Translations under genes and position numbers: made by a program
The notes under the pieces: generated by a model
The model's input: only the letters and a program-made list of their open reading frames with translations
Database searches by the model: none
What the model was told of the DNA's origin: nothing
From: Ascidiaceihabitans sp039975415
GTDB lineage: Bacteria > Pseudomonadota > Alphaproteobacteria > Rhodobacterales > Rhodobacteraceae
Length of the DNA stretch: 64,000 nt
Assembly: GCF_039975415.1 (NCBI RefSeq)
Contig: NZ_JBDWHD010000014.1
Reading direction: 5' to 3' (one strand)
Shown: piece by piece, positions 33,574-41,572 of the stretch
How positions within the stretch are numbered: position 1 is the first letter of the stretch
How the letters are laid out: each line of letters starts with the position of its first letter

Positions 33574-34777
33574 GTCTAGTCCTGCGTCTGCGCATTGGTT
33601 AACCATAATAGGCATTGGCGAAGATGGCCCGAATGGCCTACCGCCCGCAAGCCTGAAAGCACTGCAAGAGGCCAAGGTCATCATGGGATCACCACGGCAT
33701 TTGTCGCTGTTGCCAGACGTGTCAGCCCGCCTTGAAGAATGGCCTGTGCCCTTTGCTGACGGCATCGAAATTCTGAAAAGCTTTTCAGGCCAGCGCACAG
33801 TCGCCTTGGCCTCGGGCGATCCGTTCTGGTACGGGGCGGGATCAGTCTTTGCCCGTCACTTTGCCTCGTACGAATGGCGGGCCCTCCCAGTGCCTTCAAC
33901 TTTCTCGCGGGCAGCGGCGCAAATGGGTTGGCCATTGGAAACAACGGCTTGCATCGGATTACACGCAGCCCCAATAACCCGATTGAAACCACATCTTGCA
34001 GCGGGGCAGCGAGTGATCGTCTTGCTGCGTGACGGCGATGCTGTGGCCCAATTGCAGAATTATTTGGCTGGTGAAGGCTTTGCCAAAACAGCGTTGACCG
34101 TGATGGAAGCCTTGGGTGGGCCGCGACAACGTGTGACACAGTTGACGGTGTCTGATCCGGCGCAATCCTTTCAGCATCCTGTCTGCGCAGCACTTGAGAT
34201 CGCAGGCGATGGTGCGGCGCTGACCTGCGCCTCGGGACGTGCGGATGAAATGTTCGATCATGATGGCCAGATTACCAAGCGCCCCATGCGCGCATTAACC
34301 ATGTCTGCCCTAGCGCCGCGCCCTTTCGAAACCCTTTGGGATTTGGGCGCAGGGTCGGGTTCAATCTCGATTGAGTGGCTGTTGTCTCACCCCACAACCC
34401 AGGCCGTCGCAGTTGAAGCGAACCCGCAACGCGCGACACGGGCCGCGCAGAACGCACAGCGCCTTGGCGTGGACAGGCTGCGCGTTCACACAGCGTCTTC
34501 CATCGACGCGCTTGATGCCTTGCCTGCACCAGATGCGGTGTTCATCGGCGGCGGATTAAGCCAAGATTTACTGGAAGCCCTTTGGGCGATCATCCCCAAA
34601 GGCTGCCGCATTGTGGCCAATGCCGTGACCCTTGAAGCCGAAGCACTGTTAGCGCAGTGGCATCGAACCGAAGGCGGCGATTTGCTGCGTATCGAACTGG
34701 CGCAAAGCAAGCCATTGGGGTCAAAACGCGGCTGGTCCAGCAGCTATCCGATTGTGCAATGGGGTGTGACCCGATGA
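33572..34777 (+). CDS. cobL: Precorrin-6Y C5,15-methyltransferase (decarboxylating)
   Basis: A 401-residue two-domain enzyme. The N-terminal CbiE-like half (about 1-205) has LTIIGIGEDGPNGLPPASL and VALASGDPFWYGAGS. The C-terminal CbiT-like half has TLWDLGAGSGSISIEWLL as its SAM-binding motif. Together they methylate C5 and C15 and decarboxylate the C12 acetate. ATG at 33572 was chosen because it begins the conserved region; the frame continues back to 33491 within cobK. The start overlaps the divergent cobK start. Confidence 0.94.
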   Translation: MSSPASAHWLTIIGIGEDGPNGLPPASLKALQEAKVIMGSPRHLSLLPDVSARLEEWPVPFADGIEILKSFSGQRTVALASGDPFWYGAGSVFARHFASYEWRALPVPSTFSRAAAQMGWPLETTACIGLHAAPITRLKPHLAAGQRVIVLLRDGDAVAQLQNYLAGEGFAKTALTVMEALGGPRQRVTQLTVSDPAQSFQHPVCAALEIAGDGAALTCASGRADEMFDHDGQITKRPMRALTMSALAPRPFETLWDLGAGSGSISIEWLLSHPTTQAVAVEANPQRATRAAQNAQRLGVDRLRVHTASSIDALDALPAPDAVFIGGGLSQDLLEALWAIIPKGCRIVANAVTLEAEALLAQWHRTEGGDLLRIELAQSKPLGSKRGWSSSYPIVQWGVTR

Positions 34778-35142
34778 TCGTTGCAGGGTTTGGATTTACC
34801 ACCTCCGCCACATTCGACAGCCTTAAACAGGCATTGGATGCCACGGGATATGCGATGCAGATTGACGGGGTAGCAACTGCGGCAGACAAAACGCAAACAC
34901 CTGCTTTCGTGGGCTTTGCCAAGGCCCAAAAGTGCGCTGTTTTCAAAGTCGCCACCACCGAAATCGAAGCGACCCAAACCCAGACCCAATCACCAATCAG
35001 CGCACGCGAACGCGGCACAGGCTCTGTCGCCGAGGCCGCGGCCTTGTCCGCGGCTGGCCCCGGCGCCACACTGATCATCTCCCGCCAAATTTCAAACGAC
35101 CGCATGGCCACTTGTGCCATCGCGAAAGGACCCAACCTATGA
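34774..35142 (+). CDS. cobE: Cobalamin biosynthesis protein CobE
   Basis: A 122-residue protein equal to the C-terminal domain of CbiG. It begins MIVAGFGFTTSATFDSLKQAL and contains ISARERGTGSVAEAAALSAAG, both typical of CobE/CbiG-C. In the aerobic pathway its role is not firmly defined; it may help process a precorrin lactone. ATG at 34774 overlaps the cobL stop and its own stop overlaps cobM, so it is in the middle of the translationally coupled run. Confidence 0.9.
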   Translation: MIVAGFGFTTSATFDSLKQALDATGYAMQIDGVATAADKTQTPAFVGFAKAQKCAVFKVATTEIEATQTQTQSPISARERGTGSVAEAAALSAAGPGATLIISRQISNDRMATCAIAKGPNL

Positions 35143-35939
35143 CTGTTCACTTCATCGGCGCAGGACCCGGCGCACCCGACCTTTTGACTTTGCGCGGCCG
35201 TGATATCATCGCGGCCTGCCCCGTTTGCCTTTATGCGGGGTCTTTGGTGCCGCAGGAAATCTTGCAGCATTGTCCAAAGGATGCAGAGATTATCAACACT
35301 GCCGCCATGGATCTGAACACCATCATCGAGGCCTGCGTGACGGCTACGAAGGCGGGCAAAGATGTGGCGCGGTTGCATTCCGGTGACTTGTCTGTGTGGT
35401 CTGCCATGGGCGAACAAATGCGCCGCTTGCGCGCGGCAGACGTGCCGGTGTCCGTGACCCCCGGCGTGCCTTCTTTTGCAGCAGCCGCAGCGGCCTTGGG
35501 CACGGAACTTACCTTGCCGGGCTTGGCCCAATCCGTGGTTTTGACACGCACGCCCGGACGGGCCTCCAGCATGCCCGAAGGCGAAAGCCTGACAAATTTT
35601 GCAGCCACCGGGGCGACTTTGGCCATTCACCTGTCGATCCAGAATTTGGACACGGTTGTCGGCGATTTGGTGCCCTCTTACGGTGCCGACTGCCCCGTCG
35701 CCGTGGTCTACCGCGCCAGCTGGCCCGACGAACAGATCATTCGCGCGACACTTGCCACAATCGCTGATGTGGTCACGCCCGAAATTGCACGCACCGCGCT
35801 GATTCTTGTGGGTCCTGCCTTAGCGGGTGAAGGGTTTGACGAAAGCTGTCTTTATTCGACAGACTATGACCGCCGCTACCGCCCGCAGACCGCTGACAGC
35901 CCTTGGGCCTCATGGAGTGAAAAAGATGAACAACCCTAA
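35139..35939 (+). CDS. cobM: Precorrin-4 C11-methyltransferase
   Basis: A 266-residue tetrapyrrole methylase. VHFIGAGPGAPDLLTLRG is the first signature, VARLHSGDLSVWSAMGEQM the second, and VTPGVPSFAAAAAALG plus ELTLPGLAQSVVLTRTPGRAS are typical of CobM/CbiF. It turns precorrin-4 into precorrin-5. ATG at 35139 overlaps the cobE stop. Confidence 0.95.
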   Translation: MTVHFIGAGPGAPDLLTLRGRDIIAACPVCLYAGSLVPQEILQHCPKDAEIINTAAMDLNTIIEACVTATKAGKDVARLHSGDLSVWSAMGEQMRRLRAADVPVSVTPGVPSFAAAAAALGTELTLPGLAQSVVLTRTPGRASSMPEGESLTNFAATGATLAIHLSIQNLDTVVGDLVPSYGADCPVAVVYRASWPDEQIIRATLATIADVVTPEIARTALILVGPALAGEGFDESCLYSTDYDRRYRPQTADSPWASWSEKDEQP

Positions 35940-37239
35940 AGGTTTGATGATCTCTGCGCCGTCTTCCGGCACAGGCAAAACGACGGTGATGTTGGGGCTG
36001 CTGCGGGCATTGTCCGAAGACGGCTTGAAGGTACAACCTTTCAAATCCGGCCCCGATTACATTGATCCCGCGTTTCACCGCGCGGCAGCCGGACGGGCAT
36101 CGTTCAACTTTGACACATGGGCCATGGACGAAGGTCTATTGGGTGCAATTTCGGCGCAATCCGAAGGCGCTGACATTGTGATTTCCGAAGGGTCTATGGG
36201 CTTGTATGACGGGGTCGCATTTCCGGGGGCAACGGGTCATGGCACCAGCGCCGAAACCGCCGCGAAAATGGGTTGGGGCGTGGTGTTGGTTGTGGATGTG
36301 TCTGGTCAGGCGCAATCGGCAGCGGCGACCGCTTTGGGCTTTCGCGAATACCGCAAGGACTTGAACTTTGCAGGCGTCATTTTGAACCGCGTCGCGTCCC
36401 CCCGCCATGAACGCCTGACCCGATTGGGAATGGAGGCACATGGCATCAAAGTGCTGGGGTCGTTGCCGCGCCGTGGTGATCTGGCGCTGCCTGAACGCCA
36501 TCTTGGGCTGATCCAAGCGGTTGAGCATCCCGATCTGGAAGCCGCGATTGCAGGATATGCGGCATTCTTGCGCGAAAACGTCGACCTAGAAGCCATCAAA
36601 GCTGCCGCAACCAGCGGTCCGGCCCCGGTCGCGGGGTCCTTGCCTGCGCCGCCTGCACAGCGCATTGCCTTGGCGCAAGACGCGGCGTTTTCCTTCACCT
36701 ATCCACATCTTTTGGCAGGTTGGCGGGCCGCAGGGGCCGAGATTTTGCCATTCTCGCCGTTGCATGACGAAGCACCTGCATCGGACGCTGATCTGGTCTG
36801 GTTGCCGGGGGGATACCCTGAGTTGCACGCGGGTAAACTAGCGGCGGCCACCAAGTTTCGTAAGGCGATGCTTCAGCACGCCGAAACCCGCCCCGTTCAT
36901 GGTGAATGCGGTGGATATATGGCACTGGGCGAGGTTTTGATCGACAAAGAAGGTCATAAACATCAGATGCTTGGCCTGTTGGGTTTGGTGACAAGCTACG
37001 AGAAACGCAAGTTCCACCTGGGCTACCGTAAGGCGCACCTTGGTGCGCCCATGCCCGGATTTTCCGCGGGCGATGTGCTGCGCGGGCACGAATTCCATTA
37101 TTCTACAATTCTGGAAGAACCGGACGCCCCTTTGGCAAAGGTTCTGGACGCTGAAGGTGCTCCGGTGCCCGAAACAGGCAGCGTGAAAGGCAACGTCACA
37201 GGCACGTTCTTTCACCTGATCGCGGAAGCACAAGCATGA
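35926..37239 (+). CDS. cobB: Hydrogenobyrinic/cobyrinic acid a,c-diamide synthase
   Basis: A 437-residue ATP-dependent amidotransferase. The N-terminal P-loop is ISAPSSGTGKTTVMLGLL (residues 9-26) and the glutaminase nucleophile Cys lies in VHGECGGYMALGE. It amidates the a and c acetates of the ring before cobalt insertion by CobN. The ATG at 35926 was chosen for its conserved start and GGAGTG seven to ten bases upstream; it overlaps the cobM end by 14 bases. Confidence 0.95.
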   Translation: MNNPKGLMISAPSSGTGKTTVMLGLLRALSEDGLKVQPFKSGPDYIDPAFHRAAAGRASFNFDTWAMDEGLLGAISAQSEGADIVISEGSMGLYDGVAFPGATGHGTSAETAAKMGWGVVLVVDVSGQAQSAAATALGFREYRKDLNFAGVILNRVASPRHERLTRLGMEAHGIKVLGSLPRRGDLALPERHLGLIQAVEHPDLEAAIAGYAAFLRENVDLEAIKAAATSGPAPVAGSLPAPPAQRIALAQDAAFSFTYPHLLAGWRAAGAEILPFSPLHDEAPASDADLVWLPGGYPELHAGKLAAATKFRKAMLQHAETRPVHGECGGYMALGEVLIDKEGHKHQMLGLLGLVTSYEKRKFHLGYRKAHLGAPMPGFSAGDVLRGHEFHYSTILEEPDAPLAKVLDAEGAPVPETGSVKGNVTGTFFHLIAEAQA

Positions 37240-37964
37240 CGGGTTTTGTGTCTTTTGTGGGCTCCGGTCCCGGTGATCCTGAATTGCTGACCTTAAAGGC
37301 TGTCGATCGTTTGAAGCGCGCGGATGCAGTCTTGTTTGACGATCTGTCATCGGGTCCGATCCTGTCCCATGCAGGGGCCGGCGCGGATTTGGTGGGTGTC
37401 GGCAAACGCGCCGGTCGTCCCAGCCCGAAACAGGACCACGTTAGCCAGTTGCTGGTGGATTACGCCCAAGACGGGGCGCACGTCGTCCGTTTGAAATCAG
37501 GTGATGGTGGTATTTTCGGACGGCTCGAAGAAGAATTGGTCGCTTGTCGCGCCGCAGGCATCCCATATGAGATCATCCCCGGTGTGCCATCAGCCTGTGC
37601 CGCGGCGGCCGCAGCCGGTATTCCGCTGACCCGTCGCCTGACCGCGCGGCGCGTGCAGTTTATCACGGGCCATGATGTGGCCGGACAATTGCCGGAAGAC
37701 ATGAACTTGGCCGCATTGGCCGACCCCGAAGCGACCACAGTCGTCTTCATGGGCAAGCGCACTTTTGGACGTTTGGCCACGATGCTTGTCGAACACGGCC
37801 TTCCCGGCGAAACCGATGTTCTGTTTGCCGAAGGAGTCTCGACCCCCGACCAGACGCTGACCCGCACAACAATCGCCGCTTTGGTCGAGACGTTGAAAGG
37901 TGAATTGGCGACCTCGCCTGCCTTGATCCTCTATGGACCATTGGCGGAAGATTACGATGCGTGA
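37236..37964 (+). CDS. cobA: Uroporphyrinogen-III C-methyltransferase
   Basis: A 242-residue single-domain SUMT. It methylates C2 and C7 of uroporphyrinogen III to give precorrin-2, the entry into corrin synthesis. Signatures: FVGSGPGDPELLTLKAVDRL at the N-terminus, VVRLKSGDGGIFGR, and YEIIPGVPSACAAAAAAGIPLTRR. The absence of a CysG-type dehydrogenase domain fits a dedicated cobalamin enzyme. Starts and stops overlap cobB and cobF. Confidence 0.95.
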   Translation: MTGFVSFVGSGPGDPELLTLKAVDRLKRADAVLFDDLSSGPILSHAGAGADLVGVGKRAGRPSPKQDHVSQLLVDYAQDGAHVVRLKSGDGGIFGRLEEELVACRAAGIPYEIIPGVPSACAAAAAAGIPLTRRLTARRVQFITGHDVAGQLPEDMNLAALADPEATTVVFMGKRTFGRLATMLVEHGLPGETDVLFAEGVSTPDQTLTRTTIAALVETLKGELATSPALILYGPLAEDYDA

Positions 37965-38691
37965 GTTGACCTTGATCGGCATCGGCACGGGCAACCCCGA
38001 CCATGTGACGTTCGAGGCCGCAAAAGCCATCGCCGCCGCCGACACCATCCTGATACCGCGCAAAGGTGACAAGAAATCCGACTTGGCCGACTTGCGTCAT
38101 CAGATCATCGCCAAAGTCGCACCGGATTCAGCGCCGAAAATCATCGAATTCGACATTCCCGCACGCCGCGCTGACGGCGATTACATGGAAGCGGTTGATT
38201 TGTGGCACGACGCCATTGCACTGGGGTGGCAAGCAGCCGCACAAGATGCGCCCCGTGTGGCCTTGCTGGTTTGGGGCGACCCATCGCTATACGACAGCAC
38301 CCTGCGCATCGCCACGCGCCTTGACCCGATGCCCGACATCAAGGTCGTGGCAGGCATCACAACGCTGCAAGCCCTAACCGCGGCCCATGCTATTCCTGTC
38401 AACGAGATTGGTGCCCCTTTTGTTGTCACAACAGGCCGTCAGTTGCGCGATCATGGCTGGCCAAAAGGCGCGGACAGCGCGATTTTCATGCTGGACGGGC
38501 ATTGCGCGTTTCAAACCCTGCCTTTGGAGGATTTCGACATCTGGTGGGGTGCCTATCTGGGTATGGAGAATCAGGTGATCCGGTCAGGCCCCTTGCAGGA
38601 GGTTTGCGCCGACATTCTTGCCACGCGTGCAGCAGCCCGTGCGGCACATGGATGGTGTATGGACGCATATTTGTTGCGCAAACGCCGCTGA
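37957..38691 (+). CDS. cobF: Precorrin-6A synthase (deacetylating)
   Basis: A 244-residue methylase that adds the C1 methyl to precorrin-5 with loss of acetate, specific to the aerobic route. The N-terminus RELTLIGIGTGNPDHVTFEA and the KGDKKSDLADLR segment are typical of CobF. ATG at 37957 overlaps the cobA end by eight bases and has GGCGGAAG upstream; the frame back to 37933 is less likely. It is the last recognisable gene of the long cob operon. Confidence 0.93.
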   Translation: MRELTLIGIGTGNPDHVTFEAAKAIAAADTILIPRKGDKKSDLADLRHQIIAKVAPDSAPKIIEFDIPARRADGDYMEAVDLWHDAIALGWQAAAQDAPRVALLVWGDPSLYDSTLRIATRLDPMPDIKVVAGITTLQALTAAHAIPVNEIGAPFVVTTGRQLRDHGWPKGADSAIFMLDGHCAFQTLPLEDFDIWWGAYLGMENQVIRSGPLQEVCADILATRAAARAAHGWCMDAYLLRKRR

Positions 38692-38753
38692 ACGACGTCA
38701 CGCCGTCGCAGATGTCACTTGCGCCACCGTGGCCCCAAGCGTTACGGCTAAAG

Positions 38754-38948
38754 GGCTTGGTTTTTGTGCGTGCAGTCTATCGCTGCACGGCCAAACGAAG
38801 AGGGAATTGGGTAAGGGTGCAAATCCAAAGCTCAAGCCGCCCCCGCGACTGTAAGCGCAGAGCGGATCTCAACGATACCACTCGGGCCGAGATGGCTTGG
38901 GGAAGGTCGGGATCCGCAACGACACGTGAGCCAGGAGACCTGCCGGGC
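38754..38948 (+). promoter_or_regulatory. Cobalamin riboswitch upstream of cbtB-cbtA
   Basis: Plus-strand blocks in order: GGCTTGGTTTTTGTGCGTGCAG, GAAGAGGGAA, AAGCCGCCCCCGCGACTGTAA (shortened here: core GCCGCCCCCGCGACTG at 38836-38851), GGGGAAGGT, and the B12 box GCCAGGAGACCTGCC at 38930-38944. The order and spacing fit an AdoCbl riboswitch. The box ends 52 bases before the cbtB start. The 38692-38753 remainder shows no gene and no clear terminator for cobF. Confidence 0.93.
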
Positions 38949-38996
38949 ACAAATGAAACAAACGCTGTCGGGTGTGACAGCAAGGAGAAGACGAAG

Positions 38997-39179
38997 ATGA
39001 CGACAACAACAGCAGCAACACTTGTATCCGCCCCACAATCCCGTTCTGCCATGATCCCTGCGCTTTTTGCGCTGGTTCTGGGTGCAGGCATTCTGGTTCT
39101 GGCCGGTCACGTTCAAGCCGCAGCTTTGCATGACGCCGCCCATGACGTGCGCCACGCGACAGGCTTCCCCTGCCACTAA
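38997..39179 (+). CDS. cbtB: CbtB-like cobalt transporter subunit
   Basis: A 60-residue protein with one membrane helix (about residues 19-38) and a metal-binding-looking C-terminus: His45, His49, His53 and the terminal Cys59-His60. CbtB proteins work with CbtA in predicted cobalt import and are commonly under B12 riboswitches, as here. The ATG at 38997 has AAGGAG about eleven bases upstream. The long frame back to 38502 overlaps cobF and the riboswitch and is rejected. Confidence 0.9.
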   Translation: MTTTTAATLVSAPQSRSAMIPALFALVLGAGILVLAGHVQAAALHDAAHDVRHATGFPCH

Positions 39180-39208
39180 GGCAGATGCTTAACAGTTGAT
39201 GTGCTAGA

Positions 39209-39241
39209 CGCTTTCGCCGCTTCGGGCGAAGGCGATTTTTT
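39209..39241 (+). terminator. Strong hairpin plus T-run between cbtB and cbtA
   Basis: A 10-bp stem CGCTTTCGCC / GGCGAAGGCG (one G-U pair) with loop GCTTCG, followed by ATTTTTT. It has the form of an intrinsic terminator inside what should be one operon, so it probably sets a cbtB to cbtA ratio. Confidence 0.85.
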
Positions 39242-39268
39242 GTTATACAAATCAATGGACTATCCGAT

Positions 39269-39949
39269 ATGTTCACACGTATCCTGACCAGCGCCCTGTT
39301 TGCAGGTGCGGCTGCCGGACTTCTTATTGCTTTGATGCAGTATATTTTTGTTCAACCCGTTTTGCTGCATGCCGAACTGTATGAGGGCGGCGATCTGGTT
39401 CACTTCGGTGCCGCCCCGGTGTCCGCCAGTCAGAACCTGCCCGGATTTGACCCTGTGCGTGACCTGCTCAGCGTTATGTTCACGATGCTGGTCTATTGCG
39501 GTTACGCCTTGGGTCTCGTTGCATTGATGAGCATCGCACAAGAACGTGGTGCTGTGATCACTCCGACAAACGGTATGATCTGGGGCGTGGCGGGGTTTGT
39601 GGCAGCACATCTGGCACCGGGCTTTTCCTTGGCCCCTGAAGTTCCCGGCGTGGCCGCTGCAGATGTTGCGGCACGCCAGATGTGGTTTTTCCCAACGGTC
39701 GCTGCAGCCGTCGCGGCCATGTGGCTGTTGGCTTTTCACCGCAACGCCAAGGGCATCGCCGCCGCGGTCGTTCTTTTGGCTGCTCCGCATCTGATTGGCG
39801 CACCGGAACCGGACACATTTGCAGGACCGGTCCCCACCGAATTGGGCGCGTTGTTTGCCGCCCGTGCATTGGGTGTTGGACTGGCTGCTTGGGTCATTCT
39901 AGGGACACTTTGCGCCTATTTCTGGTCTTCCGAAGCGGAGGCTGCGTGA
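39269..39949 (+). CDS. cbtA: CbtA-like cobalt transporter
   Basis: A 226-residue membrane protein with five or six helices. The N-terminus LTSALFAGAAAGLLIALMQYIFVQPVLLHAE and the central TNGMIWGVAGFVAAHLAPGFSLAPEVPG are typical of CbtA (His34 and later His residues are candidate metal ligands). It is the predicted channel for cobalt, regulated by the upstream B12 riboswitch. It lies 89 bases after cbtB across a terminator and three bases before the His-rich gene. Confidence 0.92.
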   Translation: MFTRILTSALFAGAAAGLLIALMQYIFVQPVLLHAELYEGGDLVHFGAAPVSASQNLPGFDPVRDLLSVMFTMLVYCGYALGLVALMSIAQERGAVITPTNGMIWGVAGFVAAHLAPGFSLAPEVPGVAAADVAARQMWFFPTVAAAVAAMWLLAFHRNAKGIAAAVVLLAAPHLIGAPEPDTFAGPVPTELGALFAARALGVGLAAWVILGTLCAYFWSSEAEAA

Positions 39950-39952
39950 CTT

Positions 39953-40423
39953 ATGGATCGTCGCATAATGATGCTGGTGATCGGTTTGGTGTTTGGCACG
40001 GGATTCGGGTTTTTGATGGCCGCGTCGCAAGGCATCACCCTGGACGGCCATGACCATGCAACTGGTCATGGCGGCAACCACGATCATGCCGCGATGGCCC
40101 CTTTGGCAATCCCAGCGCAAAACGCGCCAACGTTGGCCGCTGAGGTGTTCAAAGACCCCGTGGTGGGTTGGAACCTGAAGCTGACCGTCACCAACTTTGC
40201 CTTTTCGCCTCAAAATGCAAGCCTTGACCACGTGCCCGGCGAAGGTCACGCCCATGTCTATGCCAATGGCGAAAAGCTGGCGCGCCTTTATAGCCCTTGG
40301 TTCCATCTGGATCATTTGCCAGAAGGCGACGTGACGTTGGACGTTACCCTGAATGCCAATTCTCATCAGGAACTTGCGGTAGACGGCGTTCCTCTGCGCG
40401 TGTTTGTGCCTGTTAAGAACTAA
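39953..40423 (+). CDS. Membrane-anchored or secreted His-rich protein coupled to cbtA
   Basis: A 156-residue protein not recognised by name. Residues 5-24 form a hydrophobic anchor or signal. A His cluster follows (His33, 35, 39, 43, 45), then a beta-rich domain with conserved-looking GEGHAHVYANGEKLARLYSPWFHLDHLPEG containing His99, His101, His118 and His121. It starts three bases after cbtA, with GGAGG inside the cbtA end serving as ribosome site, so it is translationally coupled. The layout suggests a periplasmic cobalt- or metal-binding partner for CbtAB. Function is inference. Confidence 0.75.
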   Translation: MDRRIMMLVIGLVFGTGFGFLMAASQGITLDGHDHATGHGGNHDHAAMAPLAIPAQNAPTLAAEVFKDPVVGWNLKLTVTNFAFSPQNASLDHVPGEGHAHVYANGEKLARLYSPWFHLDHLPEGDVTLDVTLNANSHQELAVDGVPLRVFVPVKN

Positions 40424-40426
40424 CCG

Positions 40427-40870
40427 TTAGACGCGGTACAGAAAACGCGGCGCGGTCCCATCGCGCCGCTCAAATCCGCAGGCGGAATAAGCCGCTTGGG
40501 CCGCGACATTGTCTGGCGTCGTGCCCACCATCACATATTTGCAACCTTGGGCTTGGGCGTGTTCAACGCATCCCACAATGAGCGCTTTGCCAACCCCCAT
40601 GCCACGCAAACCTTCACGCACAAACATGTGGTGAATGTCATAGCCACGTGCGCCGAATTGCAACTGCGCCAAGGGCAACATCGTGGCGTATCCCACCAGC
40701 GTGTCACCGTGTTCCGCTACGATGATATGAACCCATTGCTGCGCCTCTTTTTGCAACGTTTCGAGGTCCAGCGTCGGTGTGTCGCCGTGGAACGCAGCCA
40801 AAGCGTGGATCATCTCTAACACCTGTGGCAGGTCACTGGCCTTAGCTTTGCGAGTGGTGGTCGGGGTCAA
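40427..40870 (-). CDS. GNAT-family N-acetyltransferase
   Basis: A 147-residue GNAT domain. The acetyl-CoA-binding segment is MFVREGLRGMGVGKALI (V-x-x-x-x-R-G-x-G-x-G/A type), and the C-terminal strand is TTPDNVAAQAAYSACGFERRD. The substrate is unknown. Its start overlaps the stop of the upstream GntR gene by four bases, so the pair is cotranscribed and may share regulation. Confidence 0.88.
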   Translation of the reverse strand: MTPTTTRKAKASDLPQVLEMIHALAAFHGDTPTLDLETLQKEAQQWVHIIVAEHGDTLVGYATMLPLAQLQFGARGYDIHHMFVREGLRGMGVGKALIVGCVEHAQAQGCKYVMVGTTPDNVAAQAAYSACGFERRDGTAPRFLYRV

Positions 40871-41541
40871 CTGGCTAACATCCTTAATCCTTGTGTTACA
40901 TCGGACCGCACAGCAAGCCGCAGCCCGGGTTCGTCCCCTGCACGCAATGCCGCAATGATCAGACGGTGATACTGTGGCGGTTCTGTCCGTCTAAGTCGCC
41001 CATAAAGCGCACGCATCGTCGGCCCCATTTGCAACCAGACCGTTTCCGTCATGGCCAGCATCGCAGGCGCTTGGGCGCGAAGGTAAAGGGTGCGGTGAAA
41101 TTCAAGGTTGGTGCGGATATAGTTGACGGCATCGCGGTGCGCCACGGCCTCTGCCACGGTGCTGTTGATCGTCTGCAGCCGTTCAATCAGCGCCATGTGG
41201 GCACGGGGCAAGGCACGGCTGGCCAGCTCTGTTTCGATCAGGGCACGTAAAGCCGCCAGTTCTTCGATCCGCTCATTTGTCAGGCGCGGTGTGGCAATGC
41301 GGCCCGACGTGGACATGGTCAACGCCCCTTCGGCCACCAAACGGCGCACGGATTCGCGGGCAGGTGTCATGGAGACCCCGAACTCCTTGCCGATCCCGCG
41401 CAATGTCAGCGGCTGACCCGGCATGATTTCACCGTGCATAATGCGCCCCCTGAGCTGCCGGTAAACCCGATCATGGGCGGCGCCAATGGCGGGTGTGACG
41501 GGTTCGGTCGGCTTGATCAAAGGTTGGGCGGGTCTTTCCAT
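40867..41541 (-). CDS. GntR-family transcriptional regulator (FCD type)
   Basis: A 224-residue regulator. The winged helix occupies about residues 21-85 (VYRQLRGRIMHGEIMPGQPLTLRGIGKEFGVSMTPARESVRRLVAEGAL), followed by a helical FCD effector domain. The start ATG at 41541 begins the conserved region; the frame back to 41649 would pass through the operator. Two GTGATCAC palindromes lie 10-30 bases upstream of the start and fit autorepression. FCD regulators usually sense organic acids. It heads a two-gene unit with a GNAT acetyltransferase. Confidence 0.9.
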   Translation of the reverse strand: MERPAQPLIKPTEPVTPAIGAAHDRVYRQLRGRIMHGEIMPGQPLTLRGIGKEFGVSMTPARESVRRLVAEGALTMSTSGRIATPRLTNERIEELAALRALIETELASRALPRAHMALIERLQTINSTVAEAVAHRDAVNYIRTNLEFHRTLYLRAQAPAMLAMTETVWLQMGPTMRALYGRLRRTEPPQYHRLIIAALRAGDEPGLRLAVRSDVTQGLRMLAS

Positions 41542-41550
41542 GCTCTTTTT

Positions 41551-41571
41551 GTGATCACATTTTGTGATCAC
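41551..41571. promoter_or_regulatory. Double GTGATCAC operator before gntR
   Basis: GTGATCAC at 41551-41558 and again at 41564-41571 are perfect 8-bp palindromes, 13 bp apart centre to centre. They lie between the gntR start (41541) and the stop of the upstream metallopeptidase gene (41573). The site resembles GntR/FadR-family operators with a TTGTGATCAC core. Confidence 0.75.
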
Positions 41572-41572
41572 G

